Assembly: GCA_023055355.1 (NCBI GenBank)
Contig: JALJCS010000037.1
Location: 4,402,001 to 4,466,000 of the forward strand
DNA length: 64,000 nucleotides
Direction of reading: 5' to 3'
DNA from: Agelaius tricolor
Taxonomy: Eukaryota; Chordata; Aves; Passeriformes; Icteridae
The notes under the pieces were generated by a model. The model did no database searches. It was not told where the DNA came from and saw only the letters and a program-made list of their open reading frames with translations. Numbering within the stretch: the stretch's first letter is position 1; each line of letters starts with the position of its first letter. The position numbers were made by a program, and so were the translations under genes. Below, in pieces: positions 1 to 11,508 of this stretch.

Positions 1-2031
1 ATGGAAAAGGGACCTTCTGAGCCAGATCCATCCCCCTCATCCCCTGTTCCTGTCAATGGTCACTGTGGGATGCCCAGAAGAAACAGGATGAGCCTGGAGT
101 GACTTTTCCCTGAGGAGTCTCCCAGCTTCCAACAGGATCTGGTTTCAGGATTTTTTGCTGAACACTCCTCTATATCACTGTGTTTCACACAAAATCATTC
201 TCTTTCATAAACTGGTTTCCCTGCTTTTGGAACCTGTTTGTCCCTTTGGGCTCCAGCCCCTGTGTTATGAAGGGTAATTGTGCATTCTCAGGGATCTTCC
301 CTTTGCTGGCTTTAAACTTCTTGCCTTTTGATTTGAGATGTTCACTGCAGTGGTTTGTGTTTGGGAAAACAGGGAATAACTTTCTCAACTCACTCCTTCT
401 CTGTCACTCATGATTTTGTAGCTCTCTGTCCTCCACAATCTTTCTCTTCCCTATGCAACCATCCAAGCTGAGGTGTTAAAGTTATTCCAAAGTTGTTCTA
501 AATCTTTGGTTACCCTTCCTGCCCAACTCTAAAGCTCTTCTAGTTTGCAGATTTTTTTTTTGTGGCAGTTTCAATAGGAATATGTGTCAAGAATGTGCAT
601 AACACCCAAAATATGGTAATTCCATGGAGTTATAGATGCAGAAAGTTGTCTCTTGTTTGCTCCTGTTTTTTTCCTTTTTTTCCTACCCTTCCTTTTGTGA
701 GCACTTCCAGGAGCTGCACTGGTGTTCCCCAAGAACTCTCCAGAATGAGGAAATCTTTCTACATCTCCATTTTATTGCTTTGTGCATCTTGAGATCATAC
801 TTGGCATGGCAGGCCACGATTCCATGCATCACATGGACTCTTCCCAACACTCCAAAGGGGCTGGACACACCCACAGTGACCAGCAGGAATCTCCCAGGGC
901 TGCCCTGGTGCTGGGGAATCCATCACTGTGGTGGGACCTGGCTGGGAAAAGCCAAAGCAGGAAAAGAGCAGCCAGGATAATGCTGGAATGAGTGAATTCC
1001 TGAATTCCACTGCCCAGAGAGGTTCCCTGGCACTGTTCAAACTCCCTGGCTCCAGCATTACTCTCTTGAAACACAGAGGTTTTACTCCTGGAAATGTCCA
1101 TGCCATGGAAGTGGCCATTACACCATACAAGGGCCGTTCTTGTTATCTCATGACTGGGAAAACTTTATTTGAAAGCTGTTTTGGAAATCTAAATACACAA
1201 ACTTACATCTGTTCTTTCCTCCAGGATGTAGAATTGCTCTGTTGGTCAATTTTTGATGAGATAACACCTTGTTCTGCCTTAGCCCTGATGATTTTGTTCT
1301 TTATTATGGTGTCTCCCAGCTTTCCTTCTAAAAACCCAGGGTTCCCATTTCACAGCTTTCTGTATTTCTCCTTCAAGTCCTTTTAATAAATTGGCAAGAA
1401 ATTCTCAACCTTCTAATTTCTCATGCATAGGTGAAGTGACAGATTTCCCAGTACAGTTAATAGACTGGAATTTCATTTTTTCATTCCTTTACTGCTCTTT
1501 GGAAAATACCATCTGGTCTTGATGAATTTTTATTATTCAATTTTTAATTTCAAGCCTAAAATATAAAACAGTTCCTCATACTTATCCCTGGTAATGAAAA
1601 TTCCCCATGTGGGAACATGACTAAATTCCTGTGTTTATTTAAATTTCCTGCTGTGCCCTTTCACAGTTCTCTCACTGAATCCTGATATTCCATGAGCTGT
1701 ACCATGGCACAGAGTTACCTTCTAGTGCTTGAAAAAAAAAAAGGTTATCATTACTTTTAATGTCTTGAGCAAGTTCTTTCTCAAGCACAATTTTGGCCCT
1801 TGTTAATATGGGGTTACATTAACTTGCCAGAGTTATCCTTTGAGTTCGAGTTGCTTCTTTTATGCTGCTTTATAGCCATGGCCAGAATGACTTTTGCCCA
1901 TTTAAAGTTTTCTAATAATGTTCCAGAGCTTCTAATACCATTTATTTCAAAAGTATCCCAACGACTTTCAATCATTTTACCCTGTGATTCCCTTCTAGCC
2001 ATTCCCTTTCAATTCCCTTTTAAGTAGTCTC
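1..2031. other. Gene-free region, no recognisable repeat
   Basis: No convincing gene is seen here; all open frames are short and have no recognisable domain. The block at about 790-1,130 is richer in G+C and may be an old degraded repeat, but I cannot assign it. The rest is unique-looking AT-moderate DNA with a short A tract near 1,732-1,742. Confidence 0.5.
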
Positions 2032-2047
2032 CTTTTTTTTTCTTTTT

Positions 2048-2081
<34 letters not shown>
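2032..2081. repeat. Long poly-T tract
   Basis: A nearly pure T run with two single-C interruptions, including more than 30 uninterrupted Ts. It could be the poly-A tail of a minus-strand retrocopy, but the adjacent sequence shows no recognisable gene remnant, so it is called only as low-complexity sequence. Confidence 0.85.
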
Positions 2082-2082
<1 letters not shown>

Positions 2083-2657
2083 TAGTTTCCCTTTAAACTT
2101 TATTGCAGTGGTTTCTGCTTTCCCCCCCCCGCCTCTCCTGTCAAGTATTGAACTTCAGTCTATTATGGTCACTCTTGTGTGGGGGTGGGTTTTGATGGTT
2201 CCCCTTGAACCAGGATTCCTGGACTGCTGCACACTAAATCAAAAGTCTCTTCTCCTCCTCCCTGCACTGGAAGCAGCAGAACTTTTTGTCTGAAAATGGA
2301 GTTCCAGCCCCTCAGCCCTCTGTAGCAGTCACCAATCACCACGGGGGGAGTCAGAGTCTACTTTTATTGTTGTGTTTTCAGCCCAGGGACCAGTTAACAC
2401 TGCTCTGTCACCATGCTGGGGTTGTCCCTACCATGGGCACGTCACAGCCACCAGGCCTTTCCTTCCACCCATCCATGAGATTTCCAGCCACAGAACTGAT
2501 CTCACTGGCACTGTGACCTTCTTCACCTCCTGACCTTTGGGGTCTCCTGAGTTCTCATCTCAGCTGCTGCAGCTGCTCTGCTCTTACTACTGAATTCCAC
2601 CCTGGTGTAGGTGAGGGAGCCTGGAGAGCAGCCCCAGCTGAGAGGGACCCTCAGCCC

Positions 2658-2842
2658 TCTGTGTCCCTGGCTGTCCCTGAGTGTCCCTGGCTGTCAGTGG
2701 ATGTCCCTGTCAGTCCCTGTGTTTCCCTGGCTGTCCCTGTATCCCCCTGTGTGTCCCTGTCTGGCTGTCCCTGTGTATCTGTCCCTGTGTCCCCCAGTCT
2801 GTCCCTGTCTGGCTGTCCCAGTCTGTCCCTGTGTGCAGAGGT
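2658..2842. repeat. TGTCCC-rich minisatellite
   Basis: Irregular tandem array built on a 6-base TGTCCC core (variants GTGTCCCTGG, CTGTCCCTGT) repeated over about 185 bases. It lies immediately 5' of a CR1 3' end. Open frames through it on both strands are products of the repeat and are not genes. Confidence 0.8.
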
Positions 2843-2904
2843 CAGAGCAGCCCCAGGCTCTGCCCCAGGCCCAGCAATGGCCCCAGAGCCACGGGCAGGG
2901 CCTG

Positions 2905-3125
2905 AGCCCGGGAGCTGCCCCTGGCCAGGAGGCAGAGCTGCTGCCCTGGGCAGTGCCCAGCCCTGAGCAGAGCCAGGGAGGCTCTGGGGGCTCCTCCCTG
3001 GGGCCGTGGCAGAGCTGTGAGCACACCCTGCTGTGTCCTGAGCTCTGGCATGGCCCTGCTGGAGCAGGGAGGTGACACCAGGGAGCCACTGTGGGCCCTT
3101 CCAACACAACCCCTCCTGTGGCTCT
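2905..3125 (+). mobile_element. CR1 LINE 3' end
   Basis: The 3' untranslated end of a CR1 non-LTR retrotransposon in sense orientation. The GAGCAGGGAGGTGACACCAG motif and the terminal CCCTTCCAACACAACCCC block resemble the usual CR1 end just before its octamer tail. The element is strongly 5' truncated, as almost all avian CR1 copies are, and has no coding capacity. It continues directly into the expanded octamer tail that follows. Confidence 0.7.
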
Positions 3126-3400
3126 GTGTTCTGTGAAGTGATTCTGTGACTGGTTCTGTGATTGATCCTGTGACTGATTCTGTGATTCTGTGACTGAGTC
3201 TGCAATTCTGTAACTTTGTGACTGTGATTTTCTGATTCTATGACTGCGATTCTGTGACTCTGCAACTCTGATTCTGGGTCCGTGATTCTCTGATTCTCTG
3301 ACTGATTCTGTGTCTGTGTTCTGTCTGACTCTGTAATTCTCTGCTTCTGTGACTGTGATTCTGTGACTGTGACTCTGTGATTCTCTCTGCATGTCCCACT
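3122..3400 (+). repeat. Expanded CR1 octamer tail, GATTCTGTGACT type
   Basis: About 280 bases of degenerate ATTCTGTG / TGTGACTG units. CR1 elements end in two to a few copies of an 8-base unit; here the tail has grown into a microsatellite-like array with alternating GATTCTGTG and ACTCTGTG forms. Open frames here encode only low-complexity peptide. Confidence 0.85.
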
Positions 3401-4419
3401 GATTCCTGTCTCACTGCCAGGTACCAACACAACCTGTTTAGTCAATACTTTTTGTTAGAGTTGACTCTACAGTTCAACTGTCTTAATTTTAAAAATTATA
3501 AATTCCAACAGCTACATGAAGTATTTGGTGTTGGTTCAGCTGTCTGGGGTTTTTTAGGATATTCTTAAACACCAAAGATCTGTTTTGGCCCTGTGGGAAC
3601 CTCTCATGAGCATGTTCCACCAATTCCAAACATTTACTCCATTCAGGTCCAGATCCTGATCCCACACACAGTTTTCTCAGATAAGTGCCTGGAGACTTCT
3701 ACTTCACCTGCATCACTTTGGAAGTTGTTCTGTTGAGATCTCACTACATCCCACCCTCATTAGCAAATTAAGCTGTGTGTAAAACTCCTCTCCTGTTCCT
3801 CCTTGGGCCCTTGGTGCTCACTCAGACCATCCCCACTGACTTCACTCAGCACCAGGAGCCACCTTCTGAGTGTGCGAACATAGCAGAAATCCAAATCTTA
3901 CTGGAAAACAAAAAATTATTCTGCTTGGGTTGGATTTGTTAAAAACTCTTAGGAAAGAATGTGACAAATCAGAAATAATCCCCCCAAGTAAATGGTGCTG
4001 CTTTCTCAAAAGATTGCTTGAGAATTTGGGTGGCTTGCCAATATTTTTTTCCCAGCAAAAGAAAATTTAAAAATTGAGTCAAACCCCTATAAAAATTCTG
4101 CACTGAACTATTTCTAACAGTTTTGTGAGGATCAGAACCCTAACCAGCTTCACCAGGGAGAACACTATTCTAGCACCTCTACTTTTATATTTTTAACATT
4201 AGGAAATGAAATTTTGGCTTACCTGTATCAAATTCCTGAGGAGTAGAAGGGATTAACCCTGGAGACCAAGTACCAGACACACCTGTTCACAGGTGATCTA
4301 CTCCTGATGCTGGAACCACAGGAGAATCAGTGGATGCAGTGGAGAGGATGGAGGAACAGTATTCCCAGGGAAGTGGAGAATCTGGAAATAATGCCCTTGA
4401 AGTGACAAAGCAATAAGAT
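3401..4419. other. Gene-free region
   Basis: No gene, RNA gene or clear repeat is recognised. The sequence is AT-moderate and unique-looking. It ends at the target-site duplication AAGAT (4,415-4,419) of the following solo LTR. Confidence 0.5.
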
Positions 4420-5067
4420 TGTCCCAGATTGCAAGGCAAGATGTATTCTATTTGCTATCTTTATGGCAGTTATCTTCTGTTAAGTGGGCAGTTTTCCTTA
4501 TCTCTTCAACAACCAATCCTCTCTCAGGGGAGACATCTGCTGATAAGAGGCCATTGAATGTCCCTGCATGGCTGATAAGAACTACAGCATCCCATTGGGA
4601 GATGTGAGCCCAGAGGGAGGAGCCAAGCATTGCTACCCAGATATAATCCAGAGGTTTGGAGACACCAGCACGGCTTCTGCACTGGATTCCCCAGAGGAAC
4701 AGCAGCTGCCTCTTCTTCCCCTGGATCTTCAGAGGCAGAGACTGCACCTTTCTCCAGGATCCCTGCTCCAGCAGAACCAGCCCTGACACTGCAGGAGGGC
4801 TGAGCCACATTTCCAATGGGACTGCCACCAACACCCTGACCCACAGGGTGTCAGGTTGGGTTCTGACTCTGGCAGTGTTGTTTTGGTTTACTGCATTGTT
4901 TATTTTATCTTTTTATTTTCTTCCCTAATAAAGAACTGTTATTCCTGCTCCCACATCTTTGCTTAATTTATAATTTATAACAATTCAGAGGGAGGGGTTT
5001 TACATTTTCCATTTCAGGGGAGGCTCCTCCCTTCCTTAGCAGACACCTGTTTTTCCAAACCAAGACA
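4420..5067 (+). mobile_element. Solo LTR of an ERVL-like endogenous retrovirus, copy A
   Basis: A 648-base long terminal repeat beginning TGTCCCAGATTGCAAG and ending CAAACCAAGACA, so it has the TG...CA termini expected of an LTR. It is flanked by a perfect 5-base target-site duplication AAGAT (4,415-4,419 and 5,068-5,072). An AATAAAG polyadenylation signal lies near 4,927. No gag, pol or env sequence is present on either side, so this is a solo LTR left by recombination between the two LTRs of a provirus. The 5-base duplication fits ERVL-class or some ERV1-class integrases; the exact family needs a Repbase comparison. A second, inverted copy lies at 10,477-11,161. Confidence 0.85.
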
Positions 5068-5111
5068 AAGATGTCAATGGAATATTTTTATCAGTGAAGA
5101 TATATACAACA

Positions 5112-5228
5112 AAAAATGGTTTTAAACTTCCAAAGGGCAGGGTGAGATGGGCTCTTAGGGAGAAATTCTTCCCTGTGAGAGGGTGGGGAGGCCCTGACAC
5201 AGGTTGCCCAGAGAAGCTGTGGGAGGGG
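5112..5228 (+). mobile_element. CR1 LINE 3' fragment
   Basis: Sense-orientation CR1 piece recognised by GAGAAATTCTTCCCTGTGAG, then GGCCCTGACACAGGTTGCC and CAGAGAAGCTGTGGGAGG. It is truncated at both ends and lacks the usual octamer tail. It begins about 40 bases 3' of the LTR. Confidence 0.75.
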
Positions 5229-5759
5229 ATGCATTTGTTCATCTTGTGGAATTCAGGGAGAGATCCCAGGTGAGAGGATCACCAAACATTGCTGGGTGGG
5301 AGAGCAGGAACCTCCCTGTGAGCCCTGACAGCAACATCTGCCAGGGCAAGGGGAAGGTCTGAGAGGGAGAAAGGATGGAAAATGAGGTACCAAGGGCATG
5401 GGAGAGCCCCTGTGCTCAGTGAGGGTGAACTGCATCACGCCAGCTGAGGCCCTGGGCTGGCAGCTCCTCAGCCTCTCCAGAAGCCCAAATGTGGTAATAA
5501 AATATCTTTCATTGGAAGGGGTTCCTTGAGCCTTGGAACACTCAGGTGGGAAGGCAATTCTCCAGGGCAGTTTTCATCCAGGAGGAGCCATCAGCTTGTT
5601 GAGACCTGTTCCTCACTCTGAGAAAGGGCTTTACCCCTGCCAAAAGGCAAATCCTGGATGTTTGGTGTCCTCCAAAAGAGAAGCCTGGCCTGAACAGAAG
5701 CTCTCAGGAGACAGAGGACACTCAATTCCCTCAAGACTTGGTGCCAGGGTTTCATCACC
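5229..5759. other. Gene-free region
   Basis: No gene recognised. The sequence between the young-type CR1 fragment and the ancient CR1 piece shows no tandem structure. Confidence 0.4.
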
Positions 5760-6140
5760 TTCATTGTTAAAGTCTTGGGGGTCATTTAGTCTGAATTTCT
5801 CCAGCTTCAGCTCCCAGCCATTAGTTCTTATTATGTCTTTCTCCATTACATCACAGAGCCCTTTAGTACCTGGTATTTTCTCCCTGTGCAGGTACTTAGA
5901 GCCTACTCAAGCCACCTCTCACTCTTCCTTTCCACAATCTAAACAGATTGTGCTTTTCAAAATCATTCACTTTAGGGCAATTTGGCCTGACCTCAAATTA
6001 TTTTTGTGGCTCTTTTCTGAACCCTCTCCTGTTCATGTTCCCTTTTACAAGCACAAACATCAGGCTGGCATCTCCTAATCCAGGCTTGATGTGAGCATTT
6101 TCCTGTGGAGGGAAGAAATCTTCCCCTGGCTGTCCGTGTG
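5760..6140 (-). mobile_element. Ancient CR1/L3-type LINE fragment
   Basis: Reads on the plus strand as a degraded complement of an old CR1 3' region. Landmarks are CCATTAGTTCTTATTATG, CATCACAGAGCCCTTTAGTA, TTTTCTCCCTGTGCAGGTAC, CAAGCCACCTCTCACTC and GTGGCTCTTTTCTGAACCC, all in the expected order. It is far more diverged than the other CR1 copies here, suggesting an insertion older than the songbird radiation. Confidence 0.7.
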
Positions 6141-6954
6141 TTAACAGAGCATTAACTCTTGGTGCACTGGCAGCTCACATTTGTTCCCTTGCCCACAGTG
6201 GGCTTTAATCCATTTTAGCCCCTCTGTTTTGCAGGAGGTCCTTTTTGCCTTTGGATGGAAAAGCTTCACTTGGCTTCACATCCATACCTGTGATCCCAGG
6301 CACTCAATTTGCTGCCTGGTCAGGGGCTTTGCAAACATCTGCTGCCTCCCAAAGCCACTGCCAGCTCCAGCACAAAGGGAAATCTGAATTGTTGGACAGC
6401 ATCTAACTGCTATGGAACCACATGGACCAACATTTGCTGATTTTCTAGGTGTTCAGTCTGTGGTGGAACCATTACTTTGCACAGGACTACACCAGGCTCA
6501 GTCAGAAATAACTGATGTTAGCCCAGTACTCTGGCCTGAACATCAACAAGGATTAAAAGTTCTCATCAGAGTATAAGAAATCTCCTCAGTCTTGTTTGAG
6601 GAGGCTGAAATATGATGTTAAAATGTTTGGATCTTGTAGATGTTGCTTAATATTTTCCTGACATAACAAAGGACAGGGAAAAAAATATATCTGCATGCTT
6701 GACAAGCATTGGCACTGAGGGGCTCAGTGCCCCTTTGTGCTCTCCAAGTGCCATTTTGCCATTCAAATGCACATTTGCTTTGGGTGTCTGCAAAGGAGAG
6801 CAGCCAACTGGAGACTTTCTGTGTGTATTTTATTAATTCCTTATCTATAAACCATGGCTGACACAGCTGAGTGTGTGACAGAGTAAGGTCAGATGGGCAG
6901 GTGGTGGGGCTGAAACTATGAAATGTTTTGCTGGTTTTATTCAATATTACAACA
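6141..6954. other. Gene-free region
   Basis: No gene or clear repeat seen. Short frames on both strands have no recognisable domains. Confidence 0.4.
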
Positions 6955-7078
6955 AATAGACCAGATGGATGGGGCTTGGAGCAGCCTGGGACAGTGGAAG
7001 GTGTCCCTGCCCATGGCAGGGGTGGGACAGGATGGACTTTAAGGTCCCTTCCCACCCAAACCAGTCTGGGATTCCTGA
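6955..7078 (+). mobile_element. CR1 LINE 3' end
   Basis: Sense-strand CR1 end: GGATGGGGCTTGGAGCAGCC, then GGGACAGTGGAAGGTGTCC, CCATGGCAGGGGTGGGA and CTTCCCACCCAAACCAGTC. Only about 120 bases remain, and the tail has decayed to GGGATTCCTGATTCTCA. Confidence 0.85.
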
Positions 7079-10000
7079 TTCTCAGGCCCTAGAACAGAAG
7101 GTTTTCATGCAGTGCTGCCAGCTCAGAGTCTGTTCAGGATTCTCTCTCTCTCTCTCAAAAAAAGAAGTGTCTGTATGAAAAGCATTTGTAATTATCATAG
7201 AGTGCAGAGCATTAGCACAGCTACAGCTACAGCTGTGTCACTTTGTAGTGTTAATGGTGCATGGCTGGCGTTGTGTTTGCCTACAGTGACAGCACTAAGG
7301 AGCTCTGATACCTGGCAGCCCAGGTGCCAAGATCCAGCAGTATTTTACTACAAATATGGGGGAAATGTAAACATTTATGGCATGTAAATGTACACTGGTG
7401 GATTGGAGCACCTCCTCAGGCCAGGAGTTGGGCTGTGGGAGGAAATGCTGATTCCACATAGAACAGATCCAAATCACTGCAGAATAACACAGCAGAGTGA
7501 GGGGTGTATTGACCATGGTTACAAAATAAGTGTGAGTTATGCAGCAACACTGACATGAAACACCCATGGAAGTGGCTGAAGAAGAGGAGAAGTATTGTCA
7601 GGAGGGCAATTGGATTGGAGGAGGAGAATAAACCCAGACTGACAAAATCTCAGGCCCAGGTGCCAAGCAATCCCAGCAGCTCTGCACTCCCCTTGGGTCA
7701 GGAGGGTGTGGGGACACCCCAATTCCCTTTTCCTTTTATTCTGCCTTCCCTCCACTTCTTCTCCCTCTTTGTCCTCCCACAGTGCTGTGTTGGGTCATCA
7801 GTCAGACCAAGGAGAGGAGCCCATTGCTCACCTGGACACTTCCCTGAGCTGGACTCTGAAAGGTTCCTCAGGGATCTTTCATGGCATCCATGGGATGCTG
7901 AGCTCCCATCCCACTGCTGGAAAGCTCTTAAACAGAGTGGGATCTCCACAGGATGGTGACAGCACCCTCTGCCTCACTCCTGCTCTCCTGACACAGCCTC
8001 TGGGGAAGGAGCAGAGGCTCCAAGGAACTCTGTGTAAAGCTGCAGTAACTCAGCCTTTCCTGGTGACCTGCTGTGCCCAGGGATTTATCCAGCAGCCAGT
8101 GCTGGGATTCCTCTTTCCATGTGCACCAGGCACCCTCAGCACTGACAGCTATGGTCTGAAGTAGAAAACTCAAACTTTGCCCCGAGTGTGAGAGAGGCCA
8201 CCAGCAAACAGGAGCTGCTGGACAGAGCTGGGGTGAATCGGCATCTCCAGCTTGTCCTGGTCCCAGGCTGGGCAAACTCCCCCCTGGAGCAGCTCAGGAG
8301 GCAGAAACCCCATGAGAACAGCCTGCAGGGGAACCTTGCTTGCATTTTCTGAGACTTCCTTTGCCTCTTTTAGCAACAAGGTAAAATCCTGGCAGCCCTG
8401 AGGGAGCTCCTCACACCCACCCCCATCCAGGCTGTGGCTGCTCTGCCCCATCCACCCACTCTGCCAATAACTGAGGAACATCAGCCATGTGTTCTACAAC
8501 ACATTGGAGACACTTGCTGGGACTTCAGCTGGATCTGACACAAATGTTCCACAACTTACAGACCTTCAGCCCAGCATTCAACTTTTTGCCACTTTCAGCC
8601 CATTCCTCCACTCCCAGCTGTGTGAGGGGCAGGGAGTCACTATTTTCTCTGACACCCAATGCCACCCACCCTGTTTTTGTGATACTTTCTGAAATAAACC
8701 ACCTGAAAGCAGAGACAGAGCCCAGGAAAGATCAATCCTAAAGATTCCAGCTATGTGCAGGTACAAGGCTTGGAAACAGGTGTTGGAAATGTCAGGGGTG
8801 GGAGCCTGATTGCACTCATGGGTGGTCCTACTTTTCCTGTTCTTTATGGACTCCAATCTCAATATTTTGCTGATTTAGGGTGATAAAAAGCCACAATGTG
8901 TCTAAAAACAACAGAGAAAGGTGAAGAAAGCACCTGCTCTTGTCTGCTTTGTACTCAGTCTTTGGTGTCTCTAAGAAAACTCCCAAAGGCACCTCTGGGC
9001 CTTTCCTCTGCACATTTCCCTTCCCTCCATCTCCCTGACAACTCCCTGGGCCATTGGCTGTGGCAAAGGAAGGGAACCCAGGACATTTGCCAATTATTTG
9101 GCTCTTTGGGGGATATGAGGTGGTTCTGCCCTCTGATGCCCTCTGAGCCAGGCCCACCTCCCTGCTCTTTACCTGCAAGGGCACCCTGAGCTCCTCTGCA
9201 TTCCTGCTCCTCATGAGTTTTCCCTCCTTGAGCACAGGAAGGTGCTGATTGAAGATCCAGGTGAAAAGAGGTGCCCTGGCACCCTCTCCATCCTGCTGGA
9301 AAGGTTGTATTTTCAGTAGCAAATTAAGGAGACTGATTGATCTAATTCTTGTGGCATTTTCCAGCTGCTTTGTCACACAAGGTCACTACTTTGGCACCCT
9401 CATGCTAAGCTTTTCTGAGACACTGCTGCCAGGAAATTCATTATTTAACGAGGGAGTTTCAAAGCAAGGGCCAGGGTTCTCTGTGCCATGGCCTCTGGAG
9501 GGTTTTCCAGCCAGCTGGTGACATTTTCCTCCTGCAGCTCCTGGGAAGAGCTGGAAAGGGAAGAACACCAGGCAGCTCTGCTGGGGTGGGCTGCCTGAGC
9601 TGCCAGAGCCTGCTCTGGGTTCCCAGATCCAGGGAGGACTGAAGGACTGGAGGTGCCCCATGGCAGCCTGGCAGACACCCATCCTCATGCTGGCACAGAC
9701 CAGCAGCTCCCTGGAGCTCTCAGCTGGAGCCTGGTGGCCTCTGAATATGTTAAAGACAAACATCAAGCACAGAAGGCTCAAGTGTGTCTTCTGAGGGGTC
9801 TAGAGAGGTTTTACCCTGCTCCAGGTACCAGAGCAGGAGGAGGGGTTGTGACACCACCAACACAATTCCACTGCTGGGGGTTGTCACATCTGAGGGGTGT
9901 CCCAGGTCCCCCAGTGTCCCCCAGTGTCCCCCCTTGCTGATGGATTGTTTCAGGGGGCCCCCACTGGCTCCTTTTTCCTGTCTGTGGTCACACAGGTGAC

Positions 10001-10476
10001 ACCAGCACATCCTGTGGGAGCTCCAAGCTCCCCTGGGACCCCCTGACCCACAGCCTGGTGCTGTCCCTGCAGGTTTTCCAAGCTTGCTGACCCCCATGTT
10101 CCATGGTTCCCACATCTTTTCCAGGGCACAGTGCATCTGGGGCCAACACCCCCCTCTCCTTTCTCCCTGAGCAGCCACAGCACCACAGTTCTGAGGGGCT
10201 CAGAAGGCCTTGTCCCCATTGAACATCTGGATCCCAACAGCAGCTGCTCAATGCTGCCCACCAGGTCTCCTTGTCATTCTCCTAAAGGGAGGAGGCTCTG
10301 GGAGCTGAGCTGTTCCAGGCAGCTCTCCTTGGCCCTGCACTGTGTCTGGGTGTCCCTGGAGCCACACAATGTCCCAGTGTTGTGCCATAGGGGGGCACAG
10401 CCACCCGAGGTCAGGCCCTCACGCCCAAGTCCCCTGTGGAATTTGAGGAGACAGAACACTGAAATCTGTGGAATGC
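7079..10476. other. Gene-free region, mostly unique-looking
   Basis: No gene is supported. There is a short CT run at 7,141-7,156 and a CAGCTACAGCTACAGCTG motif near 7,220. Between 9,890 and 10,100 the composition is G+C richer with repeated CCCCCAGTGTCC motifs. I see no LTR or CR1 landmarks in this stretch. The last bases, AATGC at 10,472-10,476, form one side of the target duplication of the next LTR. Confidence 0.4.
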
Positions 10477-11161
10477 TGTCTTGGTTTGGAAAGCCAGGTG
10501 CCTGCTAAGGAAGGCAGGAGCCTCCCCTGAAATGGAAAGTGTAAACCCTCCCCACCCCTCCCAATTGCTATAAATTTTAAATTAAGGGGCTCTCAGGCAA
10601 AAAAAAAAAAAAAAAAGGGAGCAGGAAATAACAGTTCTTTAATAGGGAAAAGGAAAACAAAAGGATAAAATAAACAATGCAGTACACTAGAACAACACTG
10701 CCAGAGTCAGAACCCAGCCTGACACCCTGTGGGTCAGGGTGTTGGCACAGTCCCATTGGAAATGTGGCTCAGCCCTCCTGCAGTGTCAGGGCTGGTTCTG
10801 CTGGAGCAGGGATCCTGTAGAGAAGGATGGATTCTGCTTCTGAAGATCCAGGGGAAGAAGAGGCAGCTGCTGTTCCTCTGGGGAATCCCGTGGAGAAGCC
10901 GTGCTGGTGTCTCCAAACCTCTGGATTATATCTGGGTAGCAATGCTTGGCTCCTCCCTCTGGGCTCACCTCTCCCAATGGGATGCTGTAGTTCTTATCAG
11001 CCATGCAGGGACATTCAATGGCTGTTATCAGCAGATGTCCCCTCCCCAGGGAGGTGTGAATGTGGTCACTCAGAGAGAGAGATAAGGAAACTGCCCACTT
11101 GACAAAGGTGATCTGCCATACAGATGGCAATGGAAAACATCTTGCATTGCAGTCTGGAACA
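10477..11161 (-). mobile_element. Solo LTR of the same ERVL-like family, copy B, inverted
   Basis: Inverse complement of the LTR at 4,420-5,067. On the plus strand it begins TGTCTTGGTTTGGAAAG and ends CAGTCTGGAACA, so on its own strand it runs TGTTCCAGACTG...CAAGACA. Flanks are AATGC (10,472-10,476) and CATGC (11,162-11,166), a 5-base duplication with one mismatch. The polyadenylation signal is ATTAAA rather than AATAAA, and an A run (about 10,600-10,617, plus strand) has expanded inside it. There are no internal retroviral genes, so it is a second solo LTR. Differences from copy A include a CTCTCTCT-type expansion near 11,075-11,085. Confidence 0.85.
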
Positions 11162-11344
11162 CATGCATCTCCCCCCACCACAGACCTGGGCTCCAGCAGG
11201 AAGAAGCTAAAGCCCATTTGAAACAGGTGACTGTGACCATGCTGAAAATGCCTTTGCCTTGGCCCAATGGATTCAACTGCACCAGTTCAGCTCTCTGTGG
11301 TAGCACCTGAATCCTCTTAAGTGGGAATTTCTATTCCTACAAGT

Positions 11345-11508
11345 CCCAAAATCCCAGACTGGTTTGTGTTGGAAGGGACCTTAAAGCCCATCCCATCCCA
11401 TCCCATCCCATCCCACCCCTGCCATGGCAGGGACTCCTCCCACTGTCCCAGGCTGCTCCCAGCCCTGTCCAGCCTGGCCTTGGGCACTGCCAGGGATGCC
11501 CAGAGTTC
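11345..11508 (-). mobile_element. CR1 LINE 3' end with CATCC expansion
   Basis: The complement of a CR1 end: CCCAGACTGGTTTGTGTTGG, AGGGACCTTAAAGCCCATCC, then GGCAGGGACTCCTCCCACTG and CAGCCTGGCCTTGGGCACTG. At 11,388-11,414 the CCCAT motif has expanded into about five tandem copies. The same position in other copies has expanded differently (see 27,949-28,121). Confidence 0.85.

Noticed and set aside
2032..2081. Processed pseudogene tail
   Set aside because: No gene-like sequence adjoins the poly-T tract on the side expected for a retrocopy.
2651..3445. 264-residue minus-strand frame rich in Gln, Ser and Asp
   Set aside because: Product of the TGTCCC minisatellite and CR1 octamer array.
4420..11161. 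A single provirus bounded by the two LTRs
   Set aside because: The LTRs are in opposite orientation, each has its own target duplication, and there is no retroviral coding sequence between them.
10786..11217. 143-residue minus-strand frame inside the solo LTR
   Set aside because: Lies within non-coding LTR sequence; no retroviral protein motif.
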